A stretch of 64,000 nucleotides of DNA from Hyphomicrobium sp. NDB2Meth4 (GCF_900117445.1 NZ_FPEJ01000009.1:62001-126000); one strand, 5' to 3'; shown: positions 14,684 through 24,149, counted from the stretch's first letter. The notes: a model not told the origin generated them from the letters alone. Translations and numbers: made by a program.

Positions 14684-16162
14684 TTTACCGGGTTTGGCGG
14701 GCTTGCGCCGGCGCTTTTGCTGCTGCTTCTGGCTGGGCTGGCCAAAGAAGCTGAAGAAGCTCGGCTGCCATTCATTTGCAGCAAATGAATCAACCGGCGG
14801 CGTGGGCTTGCGCGTCTTGAACCCGCCCTGCGGCTGGTTGCTCAGTACGGCGACGAACTCGGTCCGGTAGTTCGTCTCGCGGCTGAGCGGCTCGTCCGAG
14901 ATGATGATCGAGGAGCGCGGCAGCGCGGTCGGCCCGATGCGATCGAGCACCTCCTGCGGGATGGTGATGCGGTCGAGCGCTTGCTTGGCTTCATCGCCGT
15001 GATCGATGGTGACCGCGCTCCAGCGCAGGCCGCCGTCGCCCTCGGACATGGCGGTGAAAACGTGCGTGCCGATGGGCCGTTCGGGGTCGCGGATGGTGAC
15101 CGGGACCTCGATGCTCGAATCGAAGACCTCGCCGCCGTCCGACCACGGCTTGCCCGTGTTGCGACGAACGTAGAGCTTCTGCGTGGCGCGGCTGACGTAG
15201 ATCGAGACCGGGACCAGCGCGAGCCTTGCATCCTCGGCCGCCTTCTCCGTCTCGGTCTTGCGTGCGACCGCTGCCTTGGCGGCATCGGCCGCCTTGGTGG
15301 CGGCATCGGCTTTCGACGTCGCGTCGGCGCGGGCGGCGTCGAGCTTGGCGGTCGTCTCCGTTACGCGGGTGGCGGCCTTGAGCTTGCGTTCTTCCGCGCG
15401 CGCTTTGGCCTCGTCGTTCTTTGCGGAGGCGATGGCCTTCTCGGCATCGGCGAGCGCTTCGTCGGCTGCCGACTTCTGCCTTTCGAGCTTACGTAGCGTC
15501 GACTTTGCAGAGGCCGCCTCGCGCGCGGTGAGCTTGGCCGCCTTCTTCGTCTCGACGACGTCCTTGGCTGCCTCGGCTGCTTCGCGTGCGGTAGCTTCGG
15601 CGCGCGCCGGGGCCGCGGCAACCGCCTCGGCGTTCGGCACCGGGAAGGCCGCGTGAGAAAATTCGACGGGCGCTGAATCCTCCGGCGAAATGATCACGCG
15701 CATGCCGATGCGCGTCTTGTCGAACATGTTCGCGGCAAATCCATACGGCATGCGCACGCAGCCGTGCGAGGCCGCGTATCCGGGCAGCGGGCCACCGTGC
15801 ATGGCGATGCCGTTCCACGTGAGGCGCTGCATGTGAGGCATGTGCGCGTCGTCGTAGAGGTTGGAGCGGTGGTCGATGTTCTTCTGCAGGATGGCGAACA
15901 CGCCGGCCGGCGTTTCGCGTCCTTTGACGCCGGTGGAGACGGGCGCCTTCACGATCCAGCCGTCCGCATCGTAGAAGGTGACCTTCTGGGACTTGATCGA
16001 AACGATCGCCATGATCGGCTCGCCAGCATCGCGCTCCGCGACTTCTTCCGCGGAGCGGCCCGATCTCGCCGAAGCCTCGTTCGTGAACGCCATCAGCGGG
16101 GCAATCGCCGCAATCGTCAAAATGGCGAACAGTTTCAAACGCCGTACAGTTGAATGCATCAT
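14669..16162 (-). CDS. L,D-transpeptidase (YkuD) with coiled coil and degenerate second domain
   Basis: A 497-residue exported protein. The signal peptide spans about residues 1-32 (AFTNEASA). A YkuD domain covers about 48-160, with H122-G-G and S132-H-G-C135-V-R; the Cys attacks peptidoglycan tetrapeptides to form 3-3 cross-links or attach proteins. An Ala/Lys/Glu-rich coiled coil follows at about 175-315. Then comes a second stretch (about 317-445) that repeats the YkuD strand pattern (IYVSRATQKLYVRR, PIGTHVFTAM, RSSIIISDEPLSRETNYRTEF) but has no catalytic His-Gly/Cys motif. The tail is basic (KQQQKRRRKPAKPGK). The second domain may bind glycan or partner proteins; this is inference. Confidence 0.88.
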   Translation of the reverse strand: MMHSTVRRLKLFAILTIAAIAPLMAFTNEASARSGRSAEEVAERDAGEPIMAIVSIKSQKVTFYDADGWIVKAPVSTGVKGRETPAGVFAILQKNIDHRSNLYDDAHMPHMQRLTWNGIAMHGGPLPGYAASHGCVRMPYGFAANMFDKTRIGMRVIISPEDSAPVEFSHAAFPVPNAEAVAAAPARAEATAREAAEAAKDVVETKKAAKLTAREAASAKSTLRKLERQKSAADEALADAEKAIASAKNDEAKARAEERKLKAATRVTETTAKLDAARADATSKADAATKAADAAKAAVARKTETEKAAEDARLALVPVSIYVSRATQKLYVRRNTGKPWSDGGEVFDSSIEVPVTIRDPERPIGTHVFTAMSEGDGGLRWSAVTIDHGDEAKQALDRITIPQEVLDRIGPTALPRSSIIISDEPLSRETNYRTEFVAVLSNQPQGGFKTRKPTPPVDSFAANEWQPSFFSFFGQPSQKQQQKRRRKPAKPGKPGFW

Positions 16163-16413
16163 CCTAAATCAATCTACCGTTCCAGTGCCGTGCCCCCTCC
16201 CCGGTTGATGCCAGTCCGCGGATGCATCAATCAAGTGTCAAATCGCACCATCTTGGTTAGGCGGCCCGTCGGCCACACCGATGTGCTCTGGGGGGCACTC
16301 GTGTCCGATCGATAAGGCCCGAGCAAAAGGCATGGTGCCGCCGCGGCTGAAGCGCGCTGGACAGCCGTAAACCCTGGCTTGAGCGGAGGCGCGCGCAGCG
16401 CCATATTCGGGCC

Positions 16414-19359
16414 ATGCCGCCTCCCCCGAAGGACCCCGACAAGACACCCAAGCCGCGCCCCTCGCGCGTGCGCTCCGGCAAGCCGACGCCTCCGCCAGCG
16501 GAGACCGCGGCGGGCACGCCAGAGGTGCGCGCGCGCGGCAAGGGTAAACGAGCGGCCGCCAATGCCGCGGACACTGCGCGGGCTGAAGGCGCCGAAGCGC
16601 CAGGCCTGGGCGAATCCCCGCAGGCGGTGTTCGACACGCTGAGCGCCATCGCGTTTCCGGGCGGGCGGCCCGCCTACGATGGCGAGGCGGAGCACAAGCC
16701 GCTCCCGGCGCTGCGTCAGCAAGGGCCGCGGCCGCCGTTCGGCGGGGAGTCCATCGGGCAATATCTCAACGCCCTGCTGGCCAAACCGGAGCAGCGCTCG
16801 GAGCAGGCGCGGCAAATCCTGCTGGCACAGCCGATGCTGGCGGAGCATCCGCTCGTCTCGGGCGACGAACTGGCATTCACGCCGCACCGCCCGCCACGTC
16901 CGGAGAAGTCGGAAGGCGGCATCGCGCTCAACATCGTCTCCGAATACGAGCCGAAGGGCGACCAGCCGACGGCGATCCGTGACCTCATCGATGGGATCAA
17001 CCAGACCGAGCGCAGCCAGGTGCTGCTTGGCGTGACCGGCTCGGGCAAGACATTCACGATGGCGAAGGTGATCGAAGGCACGCAGCGGCCGGCGTTGATC
17101 CTGGCGCCGAACAAGACGCTCGCCGCGCAGCTCTACGGGGAGATGAAGAGCTTCTTTCCGGACAACGCGGTCGAGTACTTCGTGTCGTACTACGACTACT
17201 ACCAGCCGGAAGCGTACGTGCCGCGCACCGACACGTACATCGAGAAAGAATCGTCGATCAACGAGCAGATCGACCGCATGCGCCATGCCGCAACGCGCGC
17301 GCTGCTGGAACGCGATGACGTGATCATCGTGGCGTCGGTGTCGTGCATCTACGGTATCGGTTCGGTCGAGACGTATACGGCGATGACGTTCACGGTGCAG
17401 GTGGGCGAGCGGCTATCGCGCGACCAGCTCATTGCCGATCTCGTCGCCCTGCACTACCGGCGCAACGACGTGAACTTCGTGCGCGGCACGTTCCGCGTGC
17501 GCGGCGACACCATCGAGTTGTTCCCGGCGCATTTGGAAGATCGCGCCTGGCGCATCTCGCTGTTCGGCGACGACGTGGAAAGCATCGTCGAGTTCGATCC
17601 GCTGACGGGGCAGAAGGCGGACGAGCTGTCGCTGGTGAAGATCTATTCCAACTCGCACTACGTGACGCCGAAGCCGACGCTGCAGCAGGCGATCAAGTCG
17701 ATAAAGACTGAGCTGAAACAGCGGCTGGAAGAGTTGTATGCCAATGGCAAGCTGCTGGAGGCGCAGCGGCTGGAGCAGCGCACGCTGTTCGACATGGAGA
17801 TGATGGAAGCGACGGGATCGTGCGCGGGCATCGAAAACTATTCGCGCTATCTCACCGGCCGCAAGCCGGGCGAGCCGCCGCCGACGCTGTTCGAGTATCT
17901 GCCCGACAACGCGCTGGTGTTCGTCGACGAAAGCCATGTGACCGTGCCGCAGATCGGCGCCATGTTCCGCGGCGACTACCGGCGCAAGGCGACGCTGGCG
18001 GAGTATGGATTCCGACTGCCCTCGTGCATGGACAATCGTCCCCTGCGGTTCGAGGAATGGGACGCGATGCGCCCGCAGACCGCGTTCGTGTCGGCGACGC
18101 CGGGCACGTGGGAGATGGAGGAAACGGGCGGAGCATTCGTCGAGCAGGTCATTCGTCCGACCGGCCTCACCGATCCGGACGTGATCATCCGGCCGGCGAA
18201 GACGCAGGTCGATGATCTGCTGTTCGAGGCCAAGGAGACGGCAAAGCGCGGCTATCGCACGCTGGTGACGACGCTGACCAAGCGCATGGCCGAAGACCTC
18301 ACCGAATACATGCACGAAGCGGGCATCCGCGTGCGTTACATGCACTCCGACATCGAGACGCTGGAGCGCATCGAGATCATCCGCGATCTGCGGCTCGGCG
18401 CGTTCGACGTGCTGATCGGCATCAACCTGCTGCGCGAGGGCCTCGATATTCCCGAGTGCGCGCTGGTCGCGATTCTCGATGCCGACAAGGAAGGGTTCCT
18501 GCGTTCGGAGACGTCGCTGATCCAGACCATCGGGCGCGCGGCGCGCAACGTGGATGGGCGCGTGATCCTTTATGCCGACAACATGACCGGCTCGATGGAG
18601 CGCGCGATTGCGGAGACCAACCGTCGCCGCGAGAAGCAGGTCGCGTACAACACCGAGCATGGCATCACGCCGGCGAGCATCAAGCGCAATATCCAGGACG
18701 TGCTGTCCTCAGTCTACGAGCAGGATCACGTGACGGTCGATACCGGGCTCGCGGACGCGCCGATGGTCGGGCACAACCTGGCGACGATCATCGAGGACAT
18801 GGAGCGGCGCATGCATGAGGCCGCGGCCGACCTCGAGTTCGAGACGGCGGCGCGGCTGCGCGATGAGATCAAGCGGCTTCGCGAGACAGAGCTCGCCGTG
18901 TCGGACGATCCGCTGGCGCGGCAGGCCGAGGTGGAAGACAAGGCGGGCGCGTACAAGGGCGAGCGCAAGTACGGCGGCGCGCCGGCCGAAGGCAAGAGCG
19001 GCTCGCGCATCAAGACCGAATACGAACCGGTGCAGCCGACGCACGCGCAGCAGAGCGCGGTGCCGATGCCGTCGCGGATCAAGAAGCCGTCGCTGGACGA
19101 GATGGGGCCGGGCACGGATCGCGCGATCCCCGCGCCGCGGGCGCCGAAGGTCGATGCACGCGAGAAGGCCGGCGCGTTCGGCGAGCATGTGCGCGGGCCG
19201 CACAAGCCGACGCTCGACGAGATGGGGCCGCACGCGATGCTGCCGCCGAAGGGCGGAACGCCGCCGCAGAAGCCGGCACGCACGGTGGAGATTCAGACCG
19301 AGGCCGAGAAGAAGAGCCGGCGCGGCCGCCCGCGCAAGACGGGCCGGCCGGGGCATTGA
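16414..19359 (+). CDS. uvrB: Excinuclease ABC subunit B
   Basis: A 981-residue UvrB, the helicase-like damage verifier of nucleotide excision repair, which loads with UvrA and then recruits UvrC. Walker A GVTGSGKT is at 206-213. The damage-probing beta-hairpin [13 protein letters not shown], the DEAD-like box [10 protein letters not shown], and motifs V/VI ([21 protein letters not shown]) are all present, as is the C-terminal UVR helix pair (about 790-825). Canonical UvrB has about 670 residues. Here there is an N-terminal extension of about 165 Pro/Ala/Lys-rich residues and a C-terminal tail of about 155 residues, with the repeat KP(S/T)LDEMGP twice. The stop overlaps the start of the next gene by one base. 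I see no alphaproteobacterial LexA box (GTTC-N7-GTTC) upstream. Confidence 0.97.
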   Translation: MPPPPKDPDKTPKPRPSRVRSGKPTPPPAETAAGTPEVRARGKGKRAAANAADTARAEGAEAPGLGESPQAVFDTLSAIAFPGGRPAYDGEAEHKPLPALRQQGPRPPFGGESIGQYLNALLAKPEQRSEQARQILLAQPMLAEHPLVSGDELAFTPHRPPRPEKSEGGIALNIVSEYEPKGDQPTAIRDLIDGINQTERSQVLLGVTGSGKTFTMAKVIEGTQRPALILAPNKTLAAQLYGEMKSFFPDNAVEYFVSYYDYYQPEAYVPRTDTYIEKESSINEQIDRMRHAATRALLERDDVIIVASVSCIYGIGSVETYTAMTFTVQVGERLSRDQLIADLVALHYRRNDVNFVRGTFRVRGDTIELFPAHLEDRAWRISLFGDDVESIVEFDPLTGQKADELSLVKIYSNSHYVTPKPTLQQAIKSIKTELKQRLEELYANGKLLEAQRLEQRTLFDMEMMEATGSCAGIENYSRYLTGRKPGEPPPTLFEYLPDNALVFVDESHVTVPQIGAMFRGDYRRKATLAEYGFRLPSCMDNRPLRFEEWDAMRPQTAFVSATPGTWEMEETGGAFVEQVIRPTGLTDPDVIIRPAKTQVDDLLFEAKETAKRGYRTLVTTLTKRMAEDLTEYMHEAGIRVRYMHSDIETLERIEIIRDLRLGAFDVLIGINLLREGLDIPECALVAILDADKEGFLRSETSLIQTIGRAARNVDGRVILYADNMTGSMERAIAETNRRREKQVAYNTEHGITPASIKRNIQDVLSSVYEQDHVTVDTGLADAPMVGHNLATIIEDMERRMHEAAADLEFETAARLRDEIKRLRETELAVSDDPLARQAEVEDKAGAYKGERKYGGAPAEGKSGSRIKTEYEPVQPTHAQQSAVPMPSRIKKPSLDEMGPGTDRAIPAPRAPKVDAREKAGAFGEHVRGPHKPTLDEMGPHAMLPPKGGTPPQKPARTVEIQTEAEKKSRRGRPRKTGRPGH

Positions 19360-20315
19360 TGAATAGGCGCTCAACCCCAGCGGAGCAGCTTGAGCGACAG
19401 ATCGAGCGGATACATCGTCTTCTAGAGGCTGGCGGAGCAAAGATCACTTGGAACGATAGGATCCCGGATCCAGACAACCCAACCCAACTTCGACAAATCG
19501 ATGTATCGATACGCCGCTCCGGACACGTGACGATTGTTGAGTGTCGCTTCCGAAAAGAGCCGGAAGATGTCACCTGGATCGAAGAGCTAATCGGGCGAAG
19601 AGAGAGCCTACGTTGCGATGCGGTTATCGCTGTGTCGGCAGCTGGCTTCACTCAAGGTGCGATAAAAAAGGCCAATGCGAAGGGGATTATTCTACGTACC
19701 CTCGAGAGCTTGTCTGCGGATGAGGTCAAGAATTGGGGCAGACCTACAAAGGTTGAGACATTAACTTACGAATTTTTGGAGTGTGCATTCGAACTCGAAA
19801 TAGCCTCGCAGCCAGCTGGTGAGGCTCGGCTCAGCTTGAATGACGGCGCTGATGTCAATCTTCTCGACCTGCTTGGCATGGTCATGAACCGCCTTGAGCA
19901 AGAAGGCATTCACAGCGGCACATTCGAGACTGCGATAGACCTTGAAGATGCTGTCCTGCTGTCGGGAAGGCGCCCTTCTCGCGCTCTGTTTCTCGCCAAG
20001 GGAACCGCCCGAAAGCGAGAACTTCAGCTCGCTTCAGTCGTTGGATACTCCGCCGTTGGCGCTTCGTCCCCAGGATCCTATGCAATCGTGAGACACTTTG
20101 ACTCTGATACGATAGAGATTATCGACTCTTCTCGCGAGTTAGCCGTCGTCTTGGATCTCAGTGGCGCCGATCTTCATCTCAACGAATATGTTCGAGCCGC
20201 CACGTTCGATTTTGGGCCGATCCAAGACGTAAAATGGTTTCACGTCATCGGCGTCGATGGTCTGAAGTTCGTCGGCAATATACCGATGCGTATTCGATTT
20301 CCGACAGGAAGCTAG
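19359..20315 (+). CDS. Mrr-like restriction endonuclease-fold protein
   Basis: A 318-residue protein. The N-terminal 115 residues match the Mrr_cat PD-(D/E)xK fold: RQIDVSIRRSG with acidic D48, TIVECRFRKEPEDV with E61 and R63 where most families have Lys, then WIEELIGRRESL, AVIAVSAAGFT and AIKKANAKGIILRTL. The C-terminal 200 residues are mixed alpha/beta and unrecognised. ATG 19359 shares its A with the uvrB stop (TGATG), so translation is coupled to uvrB. Codon use is clearly AT-richer than in uvrB and the following gene, so it was probably acquired. It may be a solitary restriction or DNA-cleaving defence protein. Whether it works in repair with UvrB is open. Confidence 0.75.
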   Translation: MNRRSTPAEQLERQIERIHRLLEAGGAKITWNDRIPDPDNPTQLRQIDVSIRRSGHVTIVECRFRKEPEDVTWIEELIGRRESLRCDAVIAVSAAGFTQGAIKKANAKGIILRTLESLSADEVKNWGRPTKVETLTYEFLECAFELEIASQPAGEARLSLNDGADVNLLDLLGMVMNRLEQEGIHSGTFETAIDLEDAVLLSGRRPSRALFLAKGTARKRELQLASVVGYSAVGASSPGSYAIVRHFDSDTIEIIDSSRELAVVLDLSGADLHLNEYVRAATFDFGPIQDVKWFHVIGVDGLKFVGNIPMRIRFPTGS

Positions 20316-20404
20316 ACCATCATCGGCGGCGGAGACCTTGACGCGGCGCTGATCGTTGCGGACGGTTGCGGGAGGGATTCAGGGCTGCGGAGGGAGCGGG
20401 CGCG

Positions 20405-21049
20405 ATGGGCAGGGTTGGGCGGATATTTCTGACGGGGCTGATTGCTGCGTTGCCGCTGATGCTGACGATCTTCGTCACGGCGTGGCTGCTGTCGCTGCTC
20501 AATCAGTATCTCGGACCGGGCAGCGGGTTCGGCCGATTGCTGGGATCGATCGGCATCGGCACGGGCACCTCGGAACTTGCGTCATATCTGATCGGGCTCG
20601 GCATCATCGCGGCGGCGATCTATGCGCTCGGCCTGCTCGTGCATTCGCAGATCGGCACGTGGGTGGCGGAGCTGTTCGACCGGCTAATCCGGCGCGTGCC
20701 GCTGATCTCCAACGTCTATGACCTCGCGAGCCGCTTCGTCTCGATCGTCGACACGAAGAACGGCGACAGCCTGAAGGGCATGAGCCCGGCGTGGTGCTTC
20801 TTCGGAGGCAAGCCGACTGCGGCCGTGCTGGCACTGCTGCCGTCGAAGACGCCCGTGACGCTCGGCGGCGAGCAATATCTGGCGGTGCTCATTCCGTCGG
20901 CGCCGGTGCCGTTCGGCGGCGCGCTGGTGCATGTGCCGGCCGCGTGGATCGAGCCCGCGGAGGGCGGCATCGACGAGCTGATGAGCGTCTATGTGTCGAT
21001 GGGCATCACGCCGCCGGGAGCGGCGACGGCGAAGGTCACTTCAGCGTAA
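20405..21049 (+). CDS. DUF502 membrane protein
   Basis: A 214-residue protein with two transmembrane helices (about 6-30 and 58-82) and a soluble domain containing the family blocks RRVPLISNVYDLASRFV and VPFGGALVHVPAAWI. DUF502 proteins are widespread in alpha- and deltaproteobacteria, and their function is not established. I chose ATG 20405 because GGAGGG lies upstream and the first helix follows; an in-frame TTG at 20366 is less likely. It is GC-rich, in contrast to the Mrr-like gene before it. Confidence 0.82.
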   Translation: MGRVGRIFLTGLIAALPLMLTIFVTAWLLSLLNQYLGPGSGFGRLLGSIGIGTGTSELASYLIGLGIIAAAIYALGLLVHSQIGTWVAELFDRLIRRVPLISNVYDLASRFVSIVDTKNGDSLKGMSPAWCFFGGKPTAAVLALLPSKTPVTLGGEQYLAVLIPSAPVPFGGALVHVPAAWIEPAEGGIDELMSVYVSMGITPPGAATAKVTSA

Positions 21050-21058
21050 GCGATTAGA

Positions 21059-22066
21059 TCAGCCTTCGAGGCCGCGCGCGGTCAGCCAGTCGAGCACGAT
21101 GCGGGCGATGTCGTTGCTGTTGTCGTCAGCCATGAGCGCGTGCGAGTTGCCGGTGATGCCGCGCTGCGGCAGGTCGATGTGCGTGACATCGCAGCCGGCG
21201 GCGAGAAGCGCGTCGCGCCAATGCTCCGATGCCGGGCGCGAGCGGCGCCAGAAGTCGTTGTCCTGCCAATTGTCGCCCCAGATGAAGAGGTGCGGGACAC
21301 CGCACAGGCGCGCGGCGTCGGACGTTGCGGGATCGGGCGCACCGGACGGATCGAGCACGACCACAGCGCGCACGCGCTCGGGGGCGTTGAGCGCTGCGGC
21401 GAGCGCGAAGGCGCCGCCTTGGCTGTGCGCGAGCACGATGACGCCGGGATCGAGACGACGAATGAGCGCGTCGTAAGCGGCGAGCGTGCGCGCATCGTTG
21501 CAGGCCCAGCGCGGCACACCTTGCGCGAGAAATGCCTCGAAGGCATCGACCGGAAACCGCAAGCCGGGATACGTGCGGCGCTGCGTGGGATCAGGATGCC
21601 ACGAGCCGCGCGGGCCGAAGCGGAAGGTGTCCTCCCACGCGTCCTTGGCGGTGCGGAAGTACGGTGCCTCGGGATAGATCTGCGGATAGGGCGCCCAGGA
21701 TGCGCGGCCGCGCTCGACGGCGTCGCAGACGTAGGTGTTAAAGCCGGCGCGCAGGAAGAACGTCTGCCAGCCGGGGCGGCCGTCCGGTGTCGATTCCCAG
21801 CAGGCGCCGGTCATGCCGCCGCCGTGCCACAAGAGCAACGGCGCGCGGGCGCGGGGCGATGCCAGCTTGTGGAACTGGACGTACATCTGGCCGGCGACGA
21901 TCTCGCCGTTCTGGTCGACGTGATAGACCGGGCCGCCGGGGGTGCTGACGCGATCGCGGGGCGGCATGCCCTCGAGTTTGGTGAGGCCTCCGCCGACGTG
22001 AAAGCTGCCGATTTCGGCAATCTCTATCCCAGCCACGTCACACCCCGCCACGCGCGCTTCACGCAC
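21059..22066 (-). CDS. Alpha/beta-hydrolase (esterase-like)
   Basis: A protein of about 335 residues with the alpha/beta-hydrolase fold. The oxyanion region is LLLWHGGGMTGACWE. The nucleophile elbow is VIVLAHSQGGAFAL (G-x-S-x-G written H-S-Q-G-G, Ser about residue 224), with an acid in FIWGDNWQDND. The catalytic His is likely in GITGNSHALMADDNS. There is no signal peptide. The N-terminal block EIAEIGSFHVGG is shared by this esterase group, so the start must be upstream of it. GTG 22066 lies inside a strong palindrome (22056-22087), and GTG 22036 is a good alternative. The substrate is unknown. Confidence 0.8.
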   Translation of the reverse strand: MREARVAGCDVAGIEIAEIGSFHVGGGLTKLEGMPPRDRVSTPGGPVYHVDQNGEIVAGQMYVQFHKLASPRARAPLLLWHGGGMTGACWESTPDGRPGWQTFFLRAGFNTYVCDAVERGRASWAPYPQIYPEAPYFRTAKDAWEDTFRFGPRGSWHPDPTQRRTYPGLRFPVDAFEAFLAQGVPRWACNDARTLAAYDALIRRLDPGVIVLAHSQGGAFALAAALNAPERVRAVVVLDPSGAPDPATSDAARLCGVPHLFIWGDNWQDNDFWRRSRPASEHWRDALLAAGCDVTHIDLPQRGITGNSHALMADDNSNDIARIVLDWLTARGLEG

Positions 22067-22087
22067 GCCCGTGGGCGTGCGTGAAGC
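22056..22087 (-). terminator. 14-bp perfect palindrome between membrane-protein and hydrolase genes
   Basis: Arms 22056-22069 and 22074-22087 are perfectly complementary (loop CGTG). It lies after the minus-strand gene 22147-22518 and over the possible start of the hydrolase. It could end the upstream transcript, or hide the hydrolase start codon in mRNA. Confidence 0.5.
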
Positions 22088-22146
22088 AAGCTAGCAGCAA
22101 GTGCTTTGCGGCTTGCTTAAGGGGCGCAGGCGCGCACGCCGGCGCG

Positions 22147-22518
22147 TCAGTGGTGGCCGGCGGGGATCGGCTTGCCGAATGTCAGGATGACGATGAGCAG
22201 GATCATGGTCGGCGCAAGGACGAGCGCGACGCCGACGGCGAACTTCAGGCCGATGAAGATGCCGCCGAGAATCCAGACCAGAAGGAACGCGCCCAGCGCT
22301 GCGCCGAACGGGCTCTCTTTCACGAAGTCGACCAGTGCGGGCACGATGACCGGCATGAAGGGCAGCAGGGCCAGTACCAGCGCACCGACGATGCCGTAGC
22401 CGATGCCGAGCGTGAGCGTGCCGACCACGGCGGCCATGAGCGCGTTCGCCACGGCAAGGATGTAGCGGCCGCGCAGGCTGCCATCGGCGAACACAACGCT
22501 AGGGTCGGCAACAGTCAT
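22147..22518 (-). CDS. Small polytopic membrane protein
   Basis: A 123-residue protein with about three transmembrane helices (about 18-45, 45-68 and 73-118, the last long or split) rich in Gly, Val and Ile, and a His-His C-terminus. No family is recognised. The start ATG 22518 is preceded by TTGGAGACG. An FNR/FixK-type box (22696-22709) lies about 180 bp upstream in the correct intergenic region, so oxygen or redox control is possible. Confidence 0.65.
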   Translation of the reverse strand: MTVADPSVVFADGSLRGRYILAVANALMAAVVGTLTLGIGYGIVGALVLALLPFMPVIVPALVDFVKESPFGAALGAFLLVWILGGIFIGLKFAVGVALVLAPTMILLIVILTFGKPIPAGHH

Positions 22519-22695
22519 CGTCTCGTCTCCAATGCTCGTCGAATGGGATGATGTGGCTAGGCCGCCGAAACGCGGCCTGGCTGGGTCAAGGATTTCGCGA
22601 GCGCGGCACTGCGTGCAGCCCTCGGGACGGCGGCAATGGGCAATGACTTGGAGCAGCCGTCAACGAACTAAGACGTCGCATTCGACTTGCGTTTT

Positions 22696-22709
22696 TTGAT
22701 TTAGGTCAA
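22696..22709 (-). promoter_or_regulatory. FNR/FixK-type anaerobox
   Basis: TTGAT-N4-GTCAA matches the consensus TTGAT-N4-ATCAA at 9 of 10 positions. It lies in the 296-bp gap 22519-22814, otherwise without gene features. The only gene it can serve is the minus-strand membrane protein ending at 22147, as the next plus-strand gene starts at 24150. Confidence 0.5.
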
Positions 22710-22814
22710 CGCGGATGGGTGCATGGTTAGCGATCGCGCAAGGCAATCCGTCGCGGGCGCAGGCTGCCGCGACGTGATCGCGCCTACAGAGCGAGGCTGT
22801 TGCGTCGAAGGGGG

Positions 22815-23048
22815 TTAACGCGTTTCGGAAGCGGCGGCGCAGCGGGCGCAGTTGCAGGTCGATGAATGAGCGTGCCCGCCCGCGTGACAGGTGCCGGCTG
22901 AATCCCCCAGCGTGGCGGCGGTAGAGGCGGACTGGGATGCAGCAGACGTCGCTGCGGCGGTTTCGGAGGCAAAGGCGACGGCGGGCAGGCTCAGGCACCC
23001 GCCCGAAGCAAGGATGGCGCCGATGAGCGCGGACGTGGACGGCTTCAT
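22815..23048 (-). CDS. Small secreted Ser/Ala/Cys-rich protein
   Basis: A 77-residue protein with a signal peptide (MKPSTSALIGAILASGG to AFASE, cleavage near residue 25). The mature part of about 50 residues has Ser/Thr/Ala repeats and ends CHAGGHAHSSTCNCARC, a His/Cys cluster able to bind metal or form disulfides. ATG 23048 is preceded by GGGAGATCGACC. No family is recognised. Periplasmic metal binding is suggested only by the residues. Confidence 0.65.
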   Translation of the reverse strand: MKPSTSALIGAILASGGCLSLPAVAFASETAAATSAASQSASTAATLGDSAGTCHAGGHAHSSTCNCARCAAASETR

Positions 23049-23170
23049 GGTCGATCTCCCGTCTAGGACAATTCGGATGATATAACATCCTGATTGTGGC
23101 GCGATTTCAGCGGCGCCCATCTCTATGGACGCCGGAAAAATCGCAGCCGAGCGTTGGCCGGCGTTGCGGG

Positions 23171-24022
23171 TCAGTCGTCGTAGTGACAGCCTTCGGCGGA
23201 GTTCCAGACCTGGCCCTTCGGACACCCTTTGCCCACGGCCTTCCTCTGTTCGCCTGATAGCGGAGCATTGGCGGACGGGGCCTTATAGCCCGGGACGCAT
23301 TTGCCGCCTTCGGGCCGGAAGCCTGGGCCGCAGTAGGAGACGGCGGAAGTCTTCTTGATGCACTTGCCTTCGATCATGACGCGGCCGCTGGAGCAGCTCT
23401 TCGGTTTGCTGGCGGTCTTTGAGGTCTTGTTGCTTTCAGTGCTCTTGGCCTTCTTTTCGGACGGGCACGTCTTATAGACGTCGGGGCGCTCGGTACCGAC
23501 GGCGCAGAGAATGCCGCCCCACTGGTAGCCTCTGCTGTCGTCCGCATAGGCAATCTTGAACCAGGGATAGCCGTCCTCCATCACGTCCGTGCGCGCCATC
23601 AGCGTGACGGACTGGCCCTCCTCCAGGCTGTCGAGCTTCTTGTAGCTTTGTCCGGGACCGGCGCGAACAACGCCGCCCCACGAACCGGCGACGATGGGAA
23701 AGTCATCGGTGGGCGGCAGCGCAGCGGCCGGCGGTGGCGCGGGTGTCTCCGCCTGCTGGGAGCCTTCCAGCTTTTTCAGGTATGCGCGCGCCATGTCGGC
23801 GTGAAAGCCGGTTGGAAAGTTGGCGAGGTAGGCGTCCCATGCTTCGCGCGTGCCAAGCTCCTTGGCTTCGGAGAACGCTTCTTTTTCGGCGCCACCGGCG
23901 TCTTCGGCAGAGGCAAGGCCCGGGTGAGGAAGCCGGAGCGCATCGGGTCCCAATTGCGGATGGGCGAACGCAACGACGAAGGTGCACATCCCAAGGATGC
24001 GCGCGAGCGGCAAGCAATACAT
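23171..24022 (-). CDS. Exported SH3-like domain protein with Cys-rich C-terminal repeats
   Basis: A 283-residue protein with an N-terminal hydrophobic signal. A helical repeat (AWDAYLANFPTGFHADMARAYL) is the short motif found beside peptidase and SH3 domains in alphaproteobacterial secreted proteins. A bacterial SH3-like domain follows at about 110-180 (GPGQSYKKLDSLEEGQSVTLM, GYPWFKIAY). The Lys/Ser-rich linker leads to three Cys-containing modules (CSSGRVMIEGKCIKK; YCGPGFRPEGGKCVPG; GCPKGQVWNSAEGC), each like a small disulfide-bonded x-G-x-x-x-C repeat. It probably binds the cell wall or envelope. ATG 24022 is preferred over TTG 24040. Confidence 0.75.
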   Translation of the reverse strand: MYCLPLARILGMCTFVVAFAHPQLGPDALRLPHPGLASAEDAGGAEKEAFSEAKELGTREAWDAYLANFPTGFHADMARAYLKKLEGSQQAETPAPPPAAALPPTDDFPIVAGSWGGVVRAGPGQSYKKLDSLEEGQSVTLMARTDVMEDGYPWFKIAYADDSRGYQWGGILCAVGTERPDVYKTCPSEKKAKSTESNKTSKTASKPKSCSSGRVMIEGKCIKKTSAVSYCGPGFRPEGGKCVPGYKAPSANAPLSGEQRKAVGKGCPKGQVWNSAEGCHYDD

Positions 24023-24149
24023 GAAAATGGATCCCCACAAAAAAGGCCGTGCGCACCTACGCTCACCCGGATTAAGTCTCCGCGCAAGGACGATTTCTGA
24101 GAACGCGCGTGTCGATTAAGATGCTGCAGCGGTCCAATGCCGGTGACTT

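Noticed and set aside
16163-16413. LexA (SOS) box upstream of uvrB
   Set aside because: I looked for GTTC-N7-GTTC and its reverse and found no convincing match between the L,D-transpeptidase and uvrB starts.
17413-18660. 415-residue open frame antisense to uvrB
   Set aside because: It is the reverse frame of a conserved gene, rich in Arg, His, Asp and Val without a fold pattern.
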